The notes under the pieces are model-generated. The model saw nothing but the letters and a program-made list of their open reading frames with translations. It searched no databases and had not been told where the DNA came from. DNA of 64,000 bases from Aureobasidium sp. EXF-3400. Lineage: Eukaryota > Ascomycota > Dothideomycetes > Dothideales > Saccotheciaceae. The DNA is taken from positions 372,001 through 436,000 of the forward strand of contig SWBL01000001.1 in NCBI GenBank assembly GCA_024195585.1. Reading direction: 5' to 3'. The position numbers were made by a program, and so were the translations under genes. The number at the start of each line of letters is the position of its first letter. Position 1 is the first letter of the stretch. Of the stretch, positions 1 through 9,210 are shown piece after piece.

Positions 1-969
1 CCGGATAGTCGTGAGTATAGATGAGGAGAAAGAGGAGAAGGAAACAGCGAAACAAGGTCGAATGAGCAATCCCTTATCGCCTCGACGACTCATGCGTCAA
101 ACCATCGACGCTGCATCATCAGTCGACAGGACTTCCCCGGATTCGGTATCGACTCCCCAGCAACTGCACCCGACCACTCCTCGGTGTCCTTTCCTGTTCG
201 TTGATCATCTGCCTGCTGCCTTGAGAGTTCTTCCATCTGCCTAGATTGCTGCATGGACAGATTGCTGCTCTTCTTATCTAGTGTCTTGACACACGCATCG
301 CCGTGAAGCCTTCTGCAGTGAAGCCTCTATCGTTGTTTCTTTTTGCTTTTCTGCAAGCAGCAAGACCCTGGCTGTCTTTCAGAATCACTGGCTGAAGCAC
401 GCGACCGCCACCACTCATCGAGTCATCACGCGCCATGTCGCAAACTACACACAATTCCTCGCCATAATCACCTGCCCTCTATTCGCGCATACTGCTGTGC
501 TCCGCTGTCTGACAAGGCCACAGAGGGGTATCCAGCCAGTCGGCAAACTCGGATTGCAGCAGGGCTTGAGCGTTAATTCTGACTGGTCGTCGCACTTGTT
601 GTCTTATCACCATCACTTGTCATTTTACGCTTGCTTCTTCGTGGCGACAGAAGAAAGAAGTCATCTCAACGTGGAAGCACTGACATCGCTCTTTCAGCTA
701 CATCGATGGACGCGATTGTGTCTTTGACTAAGAGCTGTCCAGACCTGAGCTCTGCTCCAGGTTTCTGCCACAGCTCCGGATGCATGCTTCCGCCATCAGA
801 CGTGTTGATCTGCACGCCAACTATTGGCCACCTTGATGTTTTATATTGCTGAGTATCTGTATGCACATCACATTATCTCTCATACCGGAACAGGAAACCC
901 GAGACAGTTCCAGGCCTATCGGATAGAGAGTCGTATTAATTAATGCCTCCCGCTACGATAACGGCCCCA
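1..969. other. Left-edge region without a supported gene
   Basis: No reading frame here has convincing protein character. The first 250 bases are open on the + strand, but the composition is that of a purine-rich leader followed by pyrimidine tracts (for example around 330-350), more like promoter or UTR sequence. It could belong to a gene outside the window on the left. Confidence 0.4.
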
Positions 970-2022
970 TCATGCCTTGACGACCGCTTCCAAGACCACG
1001 AATTGCTCGTACTCTCCCGCTTCCGAGTCAAGTGACACCATCGCATCCAATGGTAATGTCAGCATCGGATCTGAATGTCCAGTGTCAACATTTGCCAGTA
1101 TCGGAATCTCCAGACCATAACTCTGGTCAACGACCATCTTCTCAAAAGCAGCAGTCATCTTCTCATCATACATATACGGCCTTCCAATGACCATACCAGC
1201 GACCTTCTCCAGTATCCCGGCATTTCGCAGATCCGCCATCGCGCACCTTGCAGCATCGAGTGAAAAGGGAATACCTGGCTTATCACCCTCTGGCAGTTCC
1301 AGAAGTAAAATCCGTCTAGTATAGTCAGGTAGATACTTTGTACCAAAAAGCTGAACAAGAGAAGGGAGACATCCACCATAGAGTTTTCCTTGCACTTTCC
1401 CAGTCTTCAGCCATTTCCACTCAGGCGCGGGTATCAGTGTCCGTGGCTTGTTGTCCTCCTCCTCCTCAGACAACCAGTTCTTGAACTCCAGAGTATGCAT
1501 GCCAGATCGTGGTATACTTTGCCCCTTTACCCTTACCATCACCATTTCAAGGAAATGGTTCAGGGTAAACTCCATCGGCCCTCCTGCCTCTCCAAATTCA
1601 GGAATCACAGCAGGACCATAGAACGTTTTCAATCCGCACTGTGTAAAAAATGCATGATGCAAAATCGTAATATCTGAGTATCCACAGAACACTTTTGAGT
1701 TCTTGCGTATTAAGTCGTAGTCCAAATGAGGAAGCAATTCATTAGCGGAGAGACCACCTATCGTGCATATGATTGCTTTGACATTGGAATCGGAGAAGGC
1801 TGAGTGTAGTTCTGAGCAGCGGAGTTCAATGGCGCTCAAGTGATCCGAAGGCAATGTTTCATTGTAGAAGACTTCAATCTTGAAGCCGCGGTCCTGGAAG
1901 AATGAGGTGGCTTGTTGGATACGGCGAGCAAACAAAGTGTTCACTCGGGATGAGGGGGAGACAAAGGCGATGGTGTCGCCTTTTTGGAGGGCTGAAGGCG
2001 TGATCGTTTCGTGAGCTACCAT
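970..2022 (-). CDS. Peptidase S66 / LD-carboxypeptidase (MccF-like) family protein
   Basis: Intronless gene of 350 aa. The start is the ATG at 2022 (A at -3); the frame stays open further upstream but only to a TTG. Family S66 enzymes are Ser-Glu-His hydrolases known from bacterial murein recycling (LdcA) and microcin C7 self-immunity (MccF). The N-terminal fold is recognisable from KGDTIAFVSPSS, and the nucleophile elbow is GYSDIT (Ser116). The candidate acid is Glu242 in LLLELPEG and the candidate base is His316 in DTGHSDPM, so the triad looks intact. Length fits the family (about 300-350 aa). There is no signal peptide, so it is probably cytosolic. The substrate in a fungus is unknown; an amide-bond hydrolase is the safe call. 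An intronless gene of a mainly bacterial family suggests an old horizontal origin, which is inference. Confidence 0.85.
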   Translation of the reverse strand: MVAHETITPSALQKGDTIAFVSPSSRVNTLFARRIQQATSFFQDRGFKIEVFYNETLPSDHLSAIELRCSELHSAFSDSNVKAIICTIGGLSANELLPHLDYDLIRKNSKVFCGYSDITILHHAFFTQCGLKTFYGPAVIPEFGEAGGPMEFTLNHFLEMVMVRVKGQSIPRSGMHTLEFKNWLSEEEEDNKPRTLIPAPEWKWLKTGKVQGKLYGGCLPSLVQLFGTKYLPDYTRRILLLELPEGDKPGIPFSLDAARCAMADLRNAGILEKVAGMVIGRPYMYDEKMTAAFEKMVVDQSYGLEIPILANVDTGHSDPMLTLPLDAMVSLDSEAGEYEQFVVLEAVVKA

Positions 2023-2243
2023 TTTTGTTTGAGGGTTCCGATTTCCTTTGACGCTGGATAGGTCAAAATTCCGAGTGCTCAATGCGATACTTGTAGCGAC
2101 GGTCGGCCCTCGTGTATAAATGAGTCAGACCTTGTATTAATCTATCTGGAAAGCACGAAGGATCACCTGAATTCGTGATCGCATGCTCGTTCTTGAGCAG
2201 ATGCTATAGATGATGAACTGGATCTGACTAACCAATAATCACA

Positions 2244-2315
2244 TCCGGTGTGGTCTAACGGCTAGGATTTCTCGCTTTCACCGAGGAGGTCGGGGTTCGA
2301 TTCCCCGCACCGGAA
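2244..2315 (+). tRNA. tRNA-Glu (UUC)
   Basis: A complete intronless cloverleaf. The acceptor strands TCCGGTG (2244-2250) and CACCGGA (2308-2314) pair perfectly, with discriminator A at 2315. The anticodon loop CTTTCAC carries UUC on a 5-bp stem, and the T-arm GGGGTTCGATTCCCC is perfect. A T-rich pol III terminator follows at about 2321-2335. Confidence 0.95.
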
Positions 2316-2386
2316 CATCTTCTTTTGTTTTTGCTCGTTCACTGAGTGCTCTGTAACTCCTATCATTTGCCTAGAGTAATATTCTC

Positions 2387-2504
2387 GCGGTAAAAAGGCA
2401 TAATGTTTTTGAGATTCAGGCTGTGTCCAGGGAGAACATAAGTACCATCGCATCTCAGTGGTTGCTACTCGTTTATTCAATACCATTGTGCATTTTTGTA
2501 GCCG
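2387..2504. repeat. Foldback/MITE-like element, copy A
   Basis: Imperfect palindrome of about 118 bp. The left arm starts GCGGTAAAAAGGCATAATG; the right arm, read on the other strand, starts GCGGCTACAAAAATGCACAA. The inner arms are GTCCAGGGAGA and TCTCAGTGG. Same layout as the other copies in this window. It lies between tRNA-Glu and the first F-box gene. Confidence 0.7.
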
Positions 2505-2873
2505 CAGTTTTGCGTGCGGGGAGGCCACACTCATTGCCATCTGCGTAAAGCAACCCTCTTTTGTGCTTTCATCAAGACAAAAAGGGGTTTGCTGGGCACG
2601 CCTGAACAAACGAATCATGAGGAGTACTTACCTAGCCTTGGATCTGTTCTTGGACTCCGCGGCGCTCTTGTAAGCAAGATCGGTCGCTGCTGCCTATTGC
2701 GATGCATCCTTCGACGCTTGGCAGGTGACAATCATCAATCCACACTAACTATCGCCTTCGCAAATGCATTGGAATCTCACATCGATAAGCACATCTGCAC
2801 AGGTCCTTATCCGAAAATCCACGAGAGCGCGCGCATGGTCACCGGAGCTCAATTGGATTCGCTCCCCATCCGG

Positions 2874-4277
2874 ATGGCACTGCAGCAAATGACGCCTGAT
2901 GCACTGTCTATACCGGAGATCCTATCATGCGTCTTCAGCTTATTAGATGTCAAGACACTGCAATCAGCGGCGTGTGTCAACCACATTTGGTTCGATGAAG
3001 CGACACGACTCCTCTGGGCGATGTCAAACACGAAAAACTTGATGGCAGTTGAAGCCTCACGTCGCCTAATATATGCTCCAAAGATCCACGAGCTCACACT
3101 TCGGGACAACTTTAGTCATCCAAATCTCGATCTCGACTTCAAGATACTGCGGGTTCTACGTTTTACAGAGTTTCCAGGACCTCAAGACACGAATCCTAGC
3201 CAGTACCTCCAACCAGCACTAGAAGAGGTTCATTTCAGACACTGGCCACCTGCTGTCTTTTTACATGGACTCAACAAACACTGCCCACGGCTTGTGATCC
3301 TGTCCCAGACTTCGGCAACCTACAAAGAGAAACCCGACATTGTTGAGTTTTTTGACTCTAACCAGTCATTGCAATGCGTACAGCTGACGCTCATTCCTCT
3401 CGATGAGCATGAAACTGTCGCAGCAATGCTAGCACTGAGCAGACTACCCCATCTCGAAGATCTCACGATAGTTGGTGAGACTTCCATGAATTCATTGGCA
3501 CAGCTTCGCTCAGAATCTTCCTTCGCTTCGGTACGCAAACTGAGACTTACGGTCGAAGCGCCCGCTTTATCATTGTTGTCTCCGACGTTTACGGCGGTAA
3601 CCGCTCTTTCCCTCGATATCCTCATCAAGACTGAGGCTCACGCTCTTGACGCGCTTGCCAGTCTGCCTCTAGAAAGCCTCCAGCTCCGCGTTGCTGCCGG
3701 TGTTACTTTGTCATCACATGAGCTTCTATTTTTGCAGAATGCAGAGAGCTTGCGAAGTCTCATAATCAAACCTCAGCCTTTCAATCCGAGGGGAACAATG
3801 TCGACATTTCAGATCTCAAACACTCACTTTCAGCAAATATTCGAGAAGCTATCAGCCCTGGAGACATTATTGATCTGGTTCGCTCTGGACATGCCCAACT
3901 CAATCACTATCTTCAGCAATCTTGGCCAGTCTTGTCCAAGACTTGAAAATTTACGCTTGTACTTGTCTGTTGATCTGATGACCTGGGCACATATACCTAA
4001 GCCGTTATTCCCGAACCTCAAATTCGCTTGGATATCTTCTGTCGGTGATCAAATTCCTGTACAAGCTGCCAATGAGATAATGGCCGGACTGATGGCACAC
4101 CTTCTCGATCGACACGCGCCGAAATTGAACAGGTTTGTGGCTATAAAGAGTTACGACTTTCGTCCGACAAATGCCGATGGGCTGTCTTCCTTAGTGATGC
4201 GAATGCATGGAAGGATCAAAGAGACAGGCCAAACACGCCACGCAAGGGACGAGGCTCGTGGTACAGTCATTCGATGA
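2874..4277 (+). CDS. F-box protein with LRR-like C-terminal region (family member 1)
   Basis: 467 aa from the ATG at 2874. The frame is open back to 2514 with another ATG at 2835, but the extension has no domain character, and the two related proteins in this window start just before the F-box. The F-box is at about residues 10-50: SIPEILSCVFSLLDVKTLQS, then a conserved VNHIWFDEATRLLW. The rest is a run of leucine-rich segments (CPRLVIL, LPHLEDLTIV, CPRLENLRLY) typical of substrate-recognition subunits of SCF ubiquitin ligases. It shares YLQPALEE and CPRL landmarks with the proteins at 4948-6375 and 23783-25258, so the three are paralogues. The partner through the F-box would be Skp1; the substrate is unknown. 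No intron is evident. Confidence 0.75.
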   Translation: MALQQMTPDALSIPEILSCVFSLLDVKTLQSAACVNHIWFDEATRLLWAMSNTKNLMAVEASRRLIYAPKIHELTLRDNFSHPNLDLDFKILRVLRFTEFPGPQDTNPSQYLQPALEEVHFRHWPPAVFLHGLNKHCPRLVILSQTSATYKEKPDIVEFFDSNQSLQCVQLTLIPLDEHETVAAMLALSRLPHLEDLTIVGETSMNSLAQLRSESSFASVRKLRLTVEAPALSLLSPTFTAVTALSLDILIKTEAHALDALASLPLESLQLRVAAGVTLSSHELLFLQNAESLRSLIIKPQPFNPRGTMSTFQISNTHFQQIFEKLSALETLLIWFALDMPNSITIFSNLGQSCPRLENLRLYLSVDLMTWAHIPKPLFPNLKFAWISSVGDQIPVQAANEIMAGLMAHLLDRHAPKLNRFVAIKSYDFRPTNADGLSSLVMRMHGRIKETGQTRHARDEARGTVIR

Positions 4278-4311
4278 TTACAGCCTTCCCGCGCACAGTA
4301 CTCTGTAACAC

Positions 4312-4433
4312 GTGTAGCTATAAAAATGCACAATGTTTTCGAGGAACAGGATACTGTCCATGGAGATACGATGATATATCAGCTCTCCATGAACGCAACT
4401 CTAGTCTAGAAATGATCGTGCCTTTCCACAGTG
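4312..4433. repeat. Foldback/MITE-like element, copy B1
   Basis: About 122 bp. The left arm is AGCTATAAAAATGCACAATG; the right arm, reverse-complemented, begins CACTGTGGAAAGGCACGATC. The central palindrome is GTCCATGGAGA / TCTCCATGAAC around a short spacer with ATGATATATCA. Confidence 0.75.
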
Positions 4434-4494
4434 AGGATCGTGCTCTAGACTCTCGTGGAAGGAGCGTTAGAGTTGCAAACTCTAGCATGCCTCA

Positions 4495-4607
4495 CTGTAG
4501 AAATGCACAAAACTTTCTAAACCAGAGTAATACCCACAGAAATTGGTCATGTTGAGGTGTTCCAAAGGCTACACTTGTTTATATGAAGATACTCTGCATT
4601 CGGATAG
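4495..4607. repeat. Foldback/MITE-like element, copy B2 (diverged centre)
   Basis: Terminal arms CTGTAGAAATGCACAAAAC on the left and, on the opposite strand, CTATCCGAATGCAGAGTATC on the right, about 113 bp apart. The arms match the family, but the inner GTCCATGGAGA palindrome is not preserved. Confidence 0.5.
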
Positions 4608-4947
4608 TAGATTTAGCCCTTATTGCCTTGGAAGAGAAATACAGATATTGTTGTGATAAAACAGTAAACTATAACGTCTTGTGACACCATATATTCTCTA
4701 TTATGTAGCACACGTTCTCTAAAAGCCCTCGCACTTCTGTAGCCATACCATACCCAAATACTGAGGATACAGCATAAACGACACGATGCAAAATATGAGC
4801 CCATGAGTCGGGAATTAGGCTGAGTGACTGAAAGCGGTAAAGATCGGCGTCACCGATATGCGGCTCAATGACAACCACCACCGTCGTCTTGCAGATACCT
4901 GACTCCTTTGAATTTGACACAACACGAACAATTCTACAAGCTCTAGT

Positions 4948-6375
4948 ATGGCAGCCGCTCAAGTTTTGAATACTCCTGAGCTTCTGTCGTTGATATTGCA
5001 ATGCTTTAGAGAACAAGAACAGGATGGATTTCCGAAAGACAACCTCATCAAGTTCGAAAATCGCTCTACTCGATCCAGTCTGGCAAAGATCGTTCGGGTG
5101 AATCATCTATGCTTTGAGGTGGCTACTAGAGTACTCTGGGCCTACGAATATTGGGGCCCATCCCTTGGAGATTTGAGCAATATCGGAGCAAGCCGCCAAC
5201 AGCTATACGCCCCGAAGCTCGCCACGATCAGAATCACGAGACAGACTGAACATACACCAGACAGTACTACACTATCGTTCCCCCGAGTAAGAAGTTTGAA
5301 CTTTCCGGAGATCGGTCGGCGAAATGGTCTACAGGCCGCCTCAGTAAAGCATTATCTACGCCCATCTATTGATTCGATAATCCTTCAGGTGTGGGACAGA
5401 AGTTTCAACAAGGAGTTGTTGGCTGTTATAACCTCGCAGTGTCCTCGACTGCGCTCACTGATGCTTATTGTTCATTACAGCACCTTTACCGACATAACGC
5501 CCAGGGACTTCGATGAGTTCCTTCGCAAACAACCATTGGAGCGTGTGTACATTGAAGTCGGATCGCCGCTGATCACCAAGGGATTGGTCTCTATATTAGG
5601 TGAAATGGAAAATCTCAGAAGCTTGTCCATCGTCTCAGCTTTGTCTCTACAACAGATACCCGAATGCTTTCCTGTCGAAAATGTTGGACCCTTCAGAAAT
5701 CTATACCAAGTGAGCCTTGAACTCAAGCGAGAGGCTGTAAGCTCCCTCACGATGGTGATCCGCCATGCGTCAAGAGTCACAATCACAGTGGTGTCTCCAA
5801 GGTTCCAACTTCAGACGCCTATGTTTTCGAACCTCAAGCATATGAAGAACTTGCTTGATCTGACAATCAATTTCAAAGGAAAGGATCTCTACCTAGATGG
5901 CGAGGACTTTGGCTGCCTACGTACCTTGCAAAATCTGGAACACCTGGCAATCAAGCGCAGTAGCCCGTTCTTTCCTCCTCCGAAGCTTGAGAATTTCAAC
6001 GATCCCGTTCTTGATGCCATTTTCGGTCTACCTCGACTACAAAGCTTCAGCTGGCATTTATGTTGGTTAGATGTCTCAGTGGAGACTCTATCTGCATTGT
6101 CGCGTCATTCTCCAAACCTCACGAATATCACTTTCCATGGAGCTTTTGATCTAGAGGCTTTGGCCAAAGTCTCTAGCTGCCTGTTTCCAAAGTTACATAA
6201 TCTTTCACTGGAAAGCGCCGTGCATAAGGATTATGATGGTGAGATTCCTATCAACCAGATTGCCGCACAGATAATCTACCACGCACCTAAACTGAGAGAA
6301 TTGAAATTCAAAGATGATCCACATTCGAAAGTCGTTGATGCTTGGAAACAACTCAGGGAGGAGAAGAAAGCTTAG
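4948..6375 (+). CDS. F-box protein with LRR-like C-terminal region (family member 2)
   Basis: 475 aa from the ATG at 4948, no intron. The N-terminal F-box-like segment is NTPELLSLILQCFREQEQ, followed by the conserved VNHLCFEVATRVLWAYE. It then shows the same landmarks as the neighbouring paralogue: RQQLYAPKLATIRI, KHYLRPSIDSIILQVWD, CPRLRSLML and repeated LxxLxxLxI segments ending in a CLFPKLHNLSLE repeat. The domain order and the tandem position next to 2874-4277 point to local duplication followed by strong divergence. The expected role is an SCF ubiquitin-ligase adaptor; no substrate can be inferred. Confidence 0.75.
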   Translation: MAAAQVLNTPELLSLILQCFREQEQDGFPKDNLIKFENRSTRSSLAKIVRVNHLCFEVATRVLWAYEYWGPSLGDLSNIGASRQQLYAPKLATIRITRQTEHTPDSTTLSFPRVRSLNFPEIGRRNGLQAASVKHYLRPSIDSIILQVWDRSFNKELLAVITSQCPRLRSLMLIVHYSTFTDITPRDFDEFLRKQPLERVYIEVGSPLITKGLVSILGEMENLRSLSIVSALSLQQIPECFPVENVGPFRNLYQVSLELKREAVSSLTMVIRHASRVTITVVSPRFQLQTPMFSNLKHMKNLLDLTINFKGKDLYLDGEDFGCLRTLQNLEHLAIKRSSPFFPPPKLENFNDPVLDAIFGLPRLQSFSWHLCWLDVSVETLSALSRHSPNLTNITFHGAFDLEALAKVSSCLFPKLHNLSLESAVHKDYDGEIPINQIAAQIIYHAPKLRELKFKDDPHSKVVDAWKQLREEKKA

Positions 6376-7134
6376 TATACCATCGGCCCTGCGAGAAGTC
6401 TACGTCCTTCGAAAAACGGGGTGAATGCTCTTAGTCGGCCTCCAAGTCCAGGTCTCCTAAGATCGTTGGACAAACATGGTGAGCTTCCTCCAAATTCTCA
6501 GTGGCGGGCACAAAGGTTCCCAGATCACAGACTTCCAGCTCGTGACTGAGTCTCTTGTTCCATGGAGGTGCGGTCCACGTGTAACGGCATTGGACGGCTC
6601 AGCAGAGGAGAGAGATGTAAGGAAGGAGATGATGTTGTGTTTTGCAAGCTGTTGGTTGGCCATCGAGCGTCCATGTAGATGGATGAGATACGGTATATTA
6701 CATCGCTTGGTTTGTTTTGTCTAACAATTTGACTTGACAGCCGCTTTGAGATGTCCATTCTACCAATATTTCCATAGCGCGTGAGAAGCCCTGGATTTAT
6801 GATAAAACTCTCACGACTTGCGCAAAGGGTTGCTATCAGACATTTTGCGAGTAAAGCTGTAGATGCCATCCAAGTATGACTGTACATGACTGGAATCATA
6901 GACCATGACTTCACGTAGAAGCGATGCAGCGATCAGTTTGAGTCACTTCGAGAAGTTTATCATAGTTTTATTAACGCATTCCTAAAAGTTTATTCGGTCC
7001 AGTCGAAGATATGAATCATCTAGAAAACCCACTCATCTGCAAGTAAAGCGCATCTAACGTTCTTTTGTCGCCGAATATCAACAAACCCACAGTCAGACCC
7101 AAACAATCACGATGTTTGAGATATCCACAGCACC
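6376..7134. other. Intergenic region
   Basis: Several short overlapping frames on both strands, none with protein-like composition or a recognisable motif. The last 50 bases contain the short upstream ORF of the next gene. Otherwise nothing was seen. Confidence 0.5.
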
Positions 7135-7138
7135 ATGA
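7112..7138 (+). promoter_or_regulatory. Upstream ORF overlapping the start of the AIG2-like gene
   Basis: An ATG at 7112 in fair context (ACG before it) opens an 8-codon frame (MFEISTAP) that ends with TGA at 7136-7138. This stop overlaps the main ATG at 7135 as ATGA. Such an arrangement can limit or couple translation of the main frame by reinitiation. A role here is inference. Confidence 0.45.
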
Positions 7139-7653
7139 AGCTGGACAAAAACGGTCACTCGGAAATGACTCGAAGATTCATGCGCTTTGATACAGAGGAG
7201 CTTCCTACGCTACCACCATACAATCGTGAAGCCCTCAAAGCCATGAATCCCAAAGTGTACTTTGTCCACGGCTCTCTGATGGACCCGGCTACTCTACAGG
7301 CCGTCATCGCAGCTCGTGACCCACCTGTACTTCGCCCAGCAAAGATCTTTGGCTACCATATCAAGATGTGGGGGCAATACCCGGCCTTGCTGGACAGCCG
7401 GCCGATGCTTATAATACCTGGCATGGCTTTCGAAATCGGCGAGTTCGAGGATGTCGACCAGATCCGCCAACGCTTGCAGGACTATGAAGGTCCGAATTAC
7501 AGACCACTGCAATGCTATGTCCAGTTCGAAGGCGATGAGGAGCGTGTGAGAGCAATCACGTTCGAGTGGGTGGGGGACAAAAGCGAGTTGAAGGAAGGAA
7601 CGTTTGATCTGAAGGACTATCAGATGCGGAAGCTGGAAAGCAATAAAATGTAG
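7135..7653 (+). CDS. AIG2-like / gamma-glutamylcyclotransferase-fold protein
   Basis: 172 aa, intronless. The glycine-rich entry loop of the fold is seen as VYFVHGSLMDP (usually YGSL in the family, here HGSL). It is followed by AKIFGYHIKMWGQYPAL and PGMAFEI. RLQDYEGPNY holds the acidic residue expected to be the catalytic Glu, and CYVQFE is the final strand. Members of this fold release 5-oxoproline from gamma-glutamyl peptides or amines. The fungal AIG2-like branch is poorly characterised, so the substrate is open. No targeting signal is seen; probably cytosolic. The first 35 residues precede the fold and are unremarkable. Confidence 0.8.
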   Translation: MKLDKNGHSEMTRRFMRFDTEELPTLPPYNREALKAMNPKVYFVHGSLMDPATLQAVIAARDPPVLRPAKIFGYHIKMWGQYPALLDSRPMLIIPGMAFEIGEFEDVDQIRQRLQDYEGPNYRPLQCYVQFEGDEERVRAITFEWVGDKSELKEGTFDLKDYQMRKLESNKM

Positions 7654-7796
7654 ACGCATCTTCCACTTTGCCGATTCGTCAGATCTGCACACAATCGACA
7701 CGCCGGACAGGCTCTGGCAATACAATGTCCGTTCCAATTCAACCAGTCTGAAAAGAAATCCAATGAATGACGATGATAAAATCGTGACTCTAATTA

Positions 7797-8500
7797 CTAT
7801 GTCTTGCATGTTCCAGGGAGTATATGCAGATGAACCTGAGCCATAGTGATTACATAGACTCGAGGACTAGGTGGTAGTGGTATCGGGATTGGTGAACGGG
7901 AACCAAGACCGTAGGGGTTGTTTCCGTCAACGGCAGGAGCATTGAACTGACCAACAGACTGGTGCTGCAACTGCTGGTCGGACTCCTGACCGGATTGGTG
8001 CTTGGCCTGACTGCCGTTCTGAGCGCTGAAGTGTTGACCACTTCGGCACCGTGCTCGTGCTCAGGCTCATCGGTAGAGTCAACAGTGTGCTTGTTGGCCT
8101 CGTCTGCGGCGGTGGTGGGCTCCTGTGCATGACATCAATGTACAGATCTATGCCTAGGATTCTGAAATAATACTTACGTTTTCTTCAGCCTGATCGGCCT
8201 CGGGGGCGACTTCGGCGTCAGGGGCAGTGGTAGCAGAGGCAGCGGCGAGGGCGGGATCGCGGGCGGTATCCTACGTATCATTTTCAGCATATCAGTTGCA
8301 CTCGTGCTGCTATGCAAGTCACTGACCTCTCTCTCCAACTCGCGAGCAGCGAGCTGGGCGATGTCCAGTGCGAAAACCTCGTTCTCGACCTCCTCGGTCT
8401 CTTTGACCACTTCTCTACTCGTAGCGTGCTCGGCCTGGAACTCTTCGAAGATCTCCAGCGAGGCATCTAGGTCCATGATGTGATCGTGGGACTGCGGCAT
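7797..8500 (-). CDS. Small acidic low-complexity protein, three or four exons (3' structure uncertain)
   Basis: ATG at 8500. Exon 1 (8327-8500) encodes MPQSHDHIMDLDASLEIFEE and a Glu-rich helix. Intron 8271-8326 (GTCAGT...CGTAG) leads to an Ala/Pro/Glu-rich exon 8178-8270. Intron 8123-8177 (GTAAGT...CACAG) leads to exon 3 from 8122. In-frame translation of exon 3 stops at 7850 (179 aa in total). However, a different frame from about 8018 downward reads AQNGSQAKHQSGQESDQQLQ and continues plausibly to a stop at 7797. It can be joined by a weak 65-nt GT-AG intron at 8019-8083 (about 175 aa in total), or one base may have been lost. No family was recognised; the product is predicted to be mostly disordered. 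A broken tandem copy lies just upstream. Confidence 0.5.
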
Positions 8501-8720
8501 TGTCAGCTCTAGGCGTGTGTAAGCTATGGCAAAACGAGACTACCATGATGAAGAGCTGTGGAAACTCGTGTTGCGGTTGCGTGAGAGAGAGAGAAGCAGA
8601 GCCTGCGACAAACCCTGTACACAGCGGACCTTTACACGACACACGGAAAAATCTGCCATCACACGGGGTAGATAGCCAAGATATCTCCGTACGGAGACTC
8701 CACGATGGCTTACCCAATCC

Positions 8721-8873
8721 GTGGATGGTAATCTGATCAGTCTCCAAAACGAAGACCTCCTCCTCTACTTCTTGTGTCTCCTTAGCTACTTATTCGGCCT
8801 TGAACTCCTCGTAGATTGCCAGGGAGGCGTCCAGGTCCAAGACGTGATCGTGGGGATGTTTGTCCTGCGACAT
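8721..8873 (-). pseudogene. Broken tandem copy of the small acidic gene
   Basis: ATG at 8873 begins MSQDKHPHDHVLDLDASLAI and YEEFKAE, parallel to MPQSHDHIMDLDASLEI of the gene at 8500. A TAA stop follows at the position where the intact copy has His. Beyond the stop the homology continues (VAKETQEVEEEVFVLE against VVKETEEVENEVFALD). The two ATGs are 373 bp apart, and the upstream sequences also align (8505-8650 with 8880-9025). The whole first exon and promoter were therefore duplicated in tandem and the second copy decayed. Confidence 0.7.
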
Positions 8874-9210
8874 CGTCAGTCCTACGTGTTTAAGCTGCAG
8901 CAAGATGATACTACCATGATGAGGGGCTGTTAAAACTCGCGTTGCGGTTGTGTGAGAAAAGAGAAGCAGAGTCTGAAACAAGCTCTGTATATATAGCAAA
9001 CTTTCACACGACACACGGAAAATCTCTAAGTCCACGGCGTGTTCGTATGAATGAAGAGCTAAACGGACAACGACGATGCAAGCATAAAGTTTTTGTTGTG
9101 CTTTTCTGTAGAGTATATATAAATATATACAGCCTTTCCAGGGAATCCAGGTTACAACCGGTGACGTCCTGATTCTGATAGGTAAATATCTATATCCCAG
9201 AAACACAGGC
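8874..9210. other. Duplicated promoter segment and spacer
   Basis: 8880-9025 matches 8505-8650 (shared stretches GAAGCAGAG and CACACGACACACGGAAAA). It represents the second copy of the duplicated promoter. The rest, 9030-9210, is AT-rich and lies downstream of the MFS gene. Confidence 0.5.

Larger units (their letters stand above)
4278..4947. other. Intergenic region carrying two foldback elements and a linking inverted repeat
   Basis: Spacer between two tandem F-box paralogues. It holds copies B1 (4312-4433) and B2 (4495-4607) of the foldback family. They are joined by an inverted repeat CAGTGAGG (4429-4436) / CCTCACTG (4490-4497). The remainder, about 4610-4947, should contain the promoter of the next F-box gene; no specific motif was recognised. 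Confidence 0.6.

Noticed and set aside
2514..2873. N-terminal extension of the first F-box protein
   Set aside because: The frame is open, but its sequence has no domain character and starts next to a foldback element. The paralogues begin just before the F-box.
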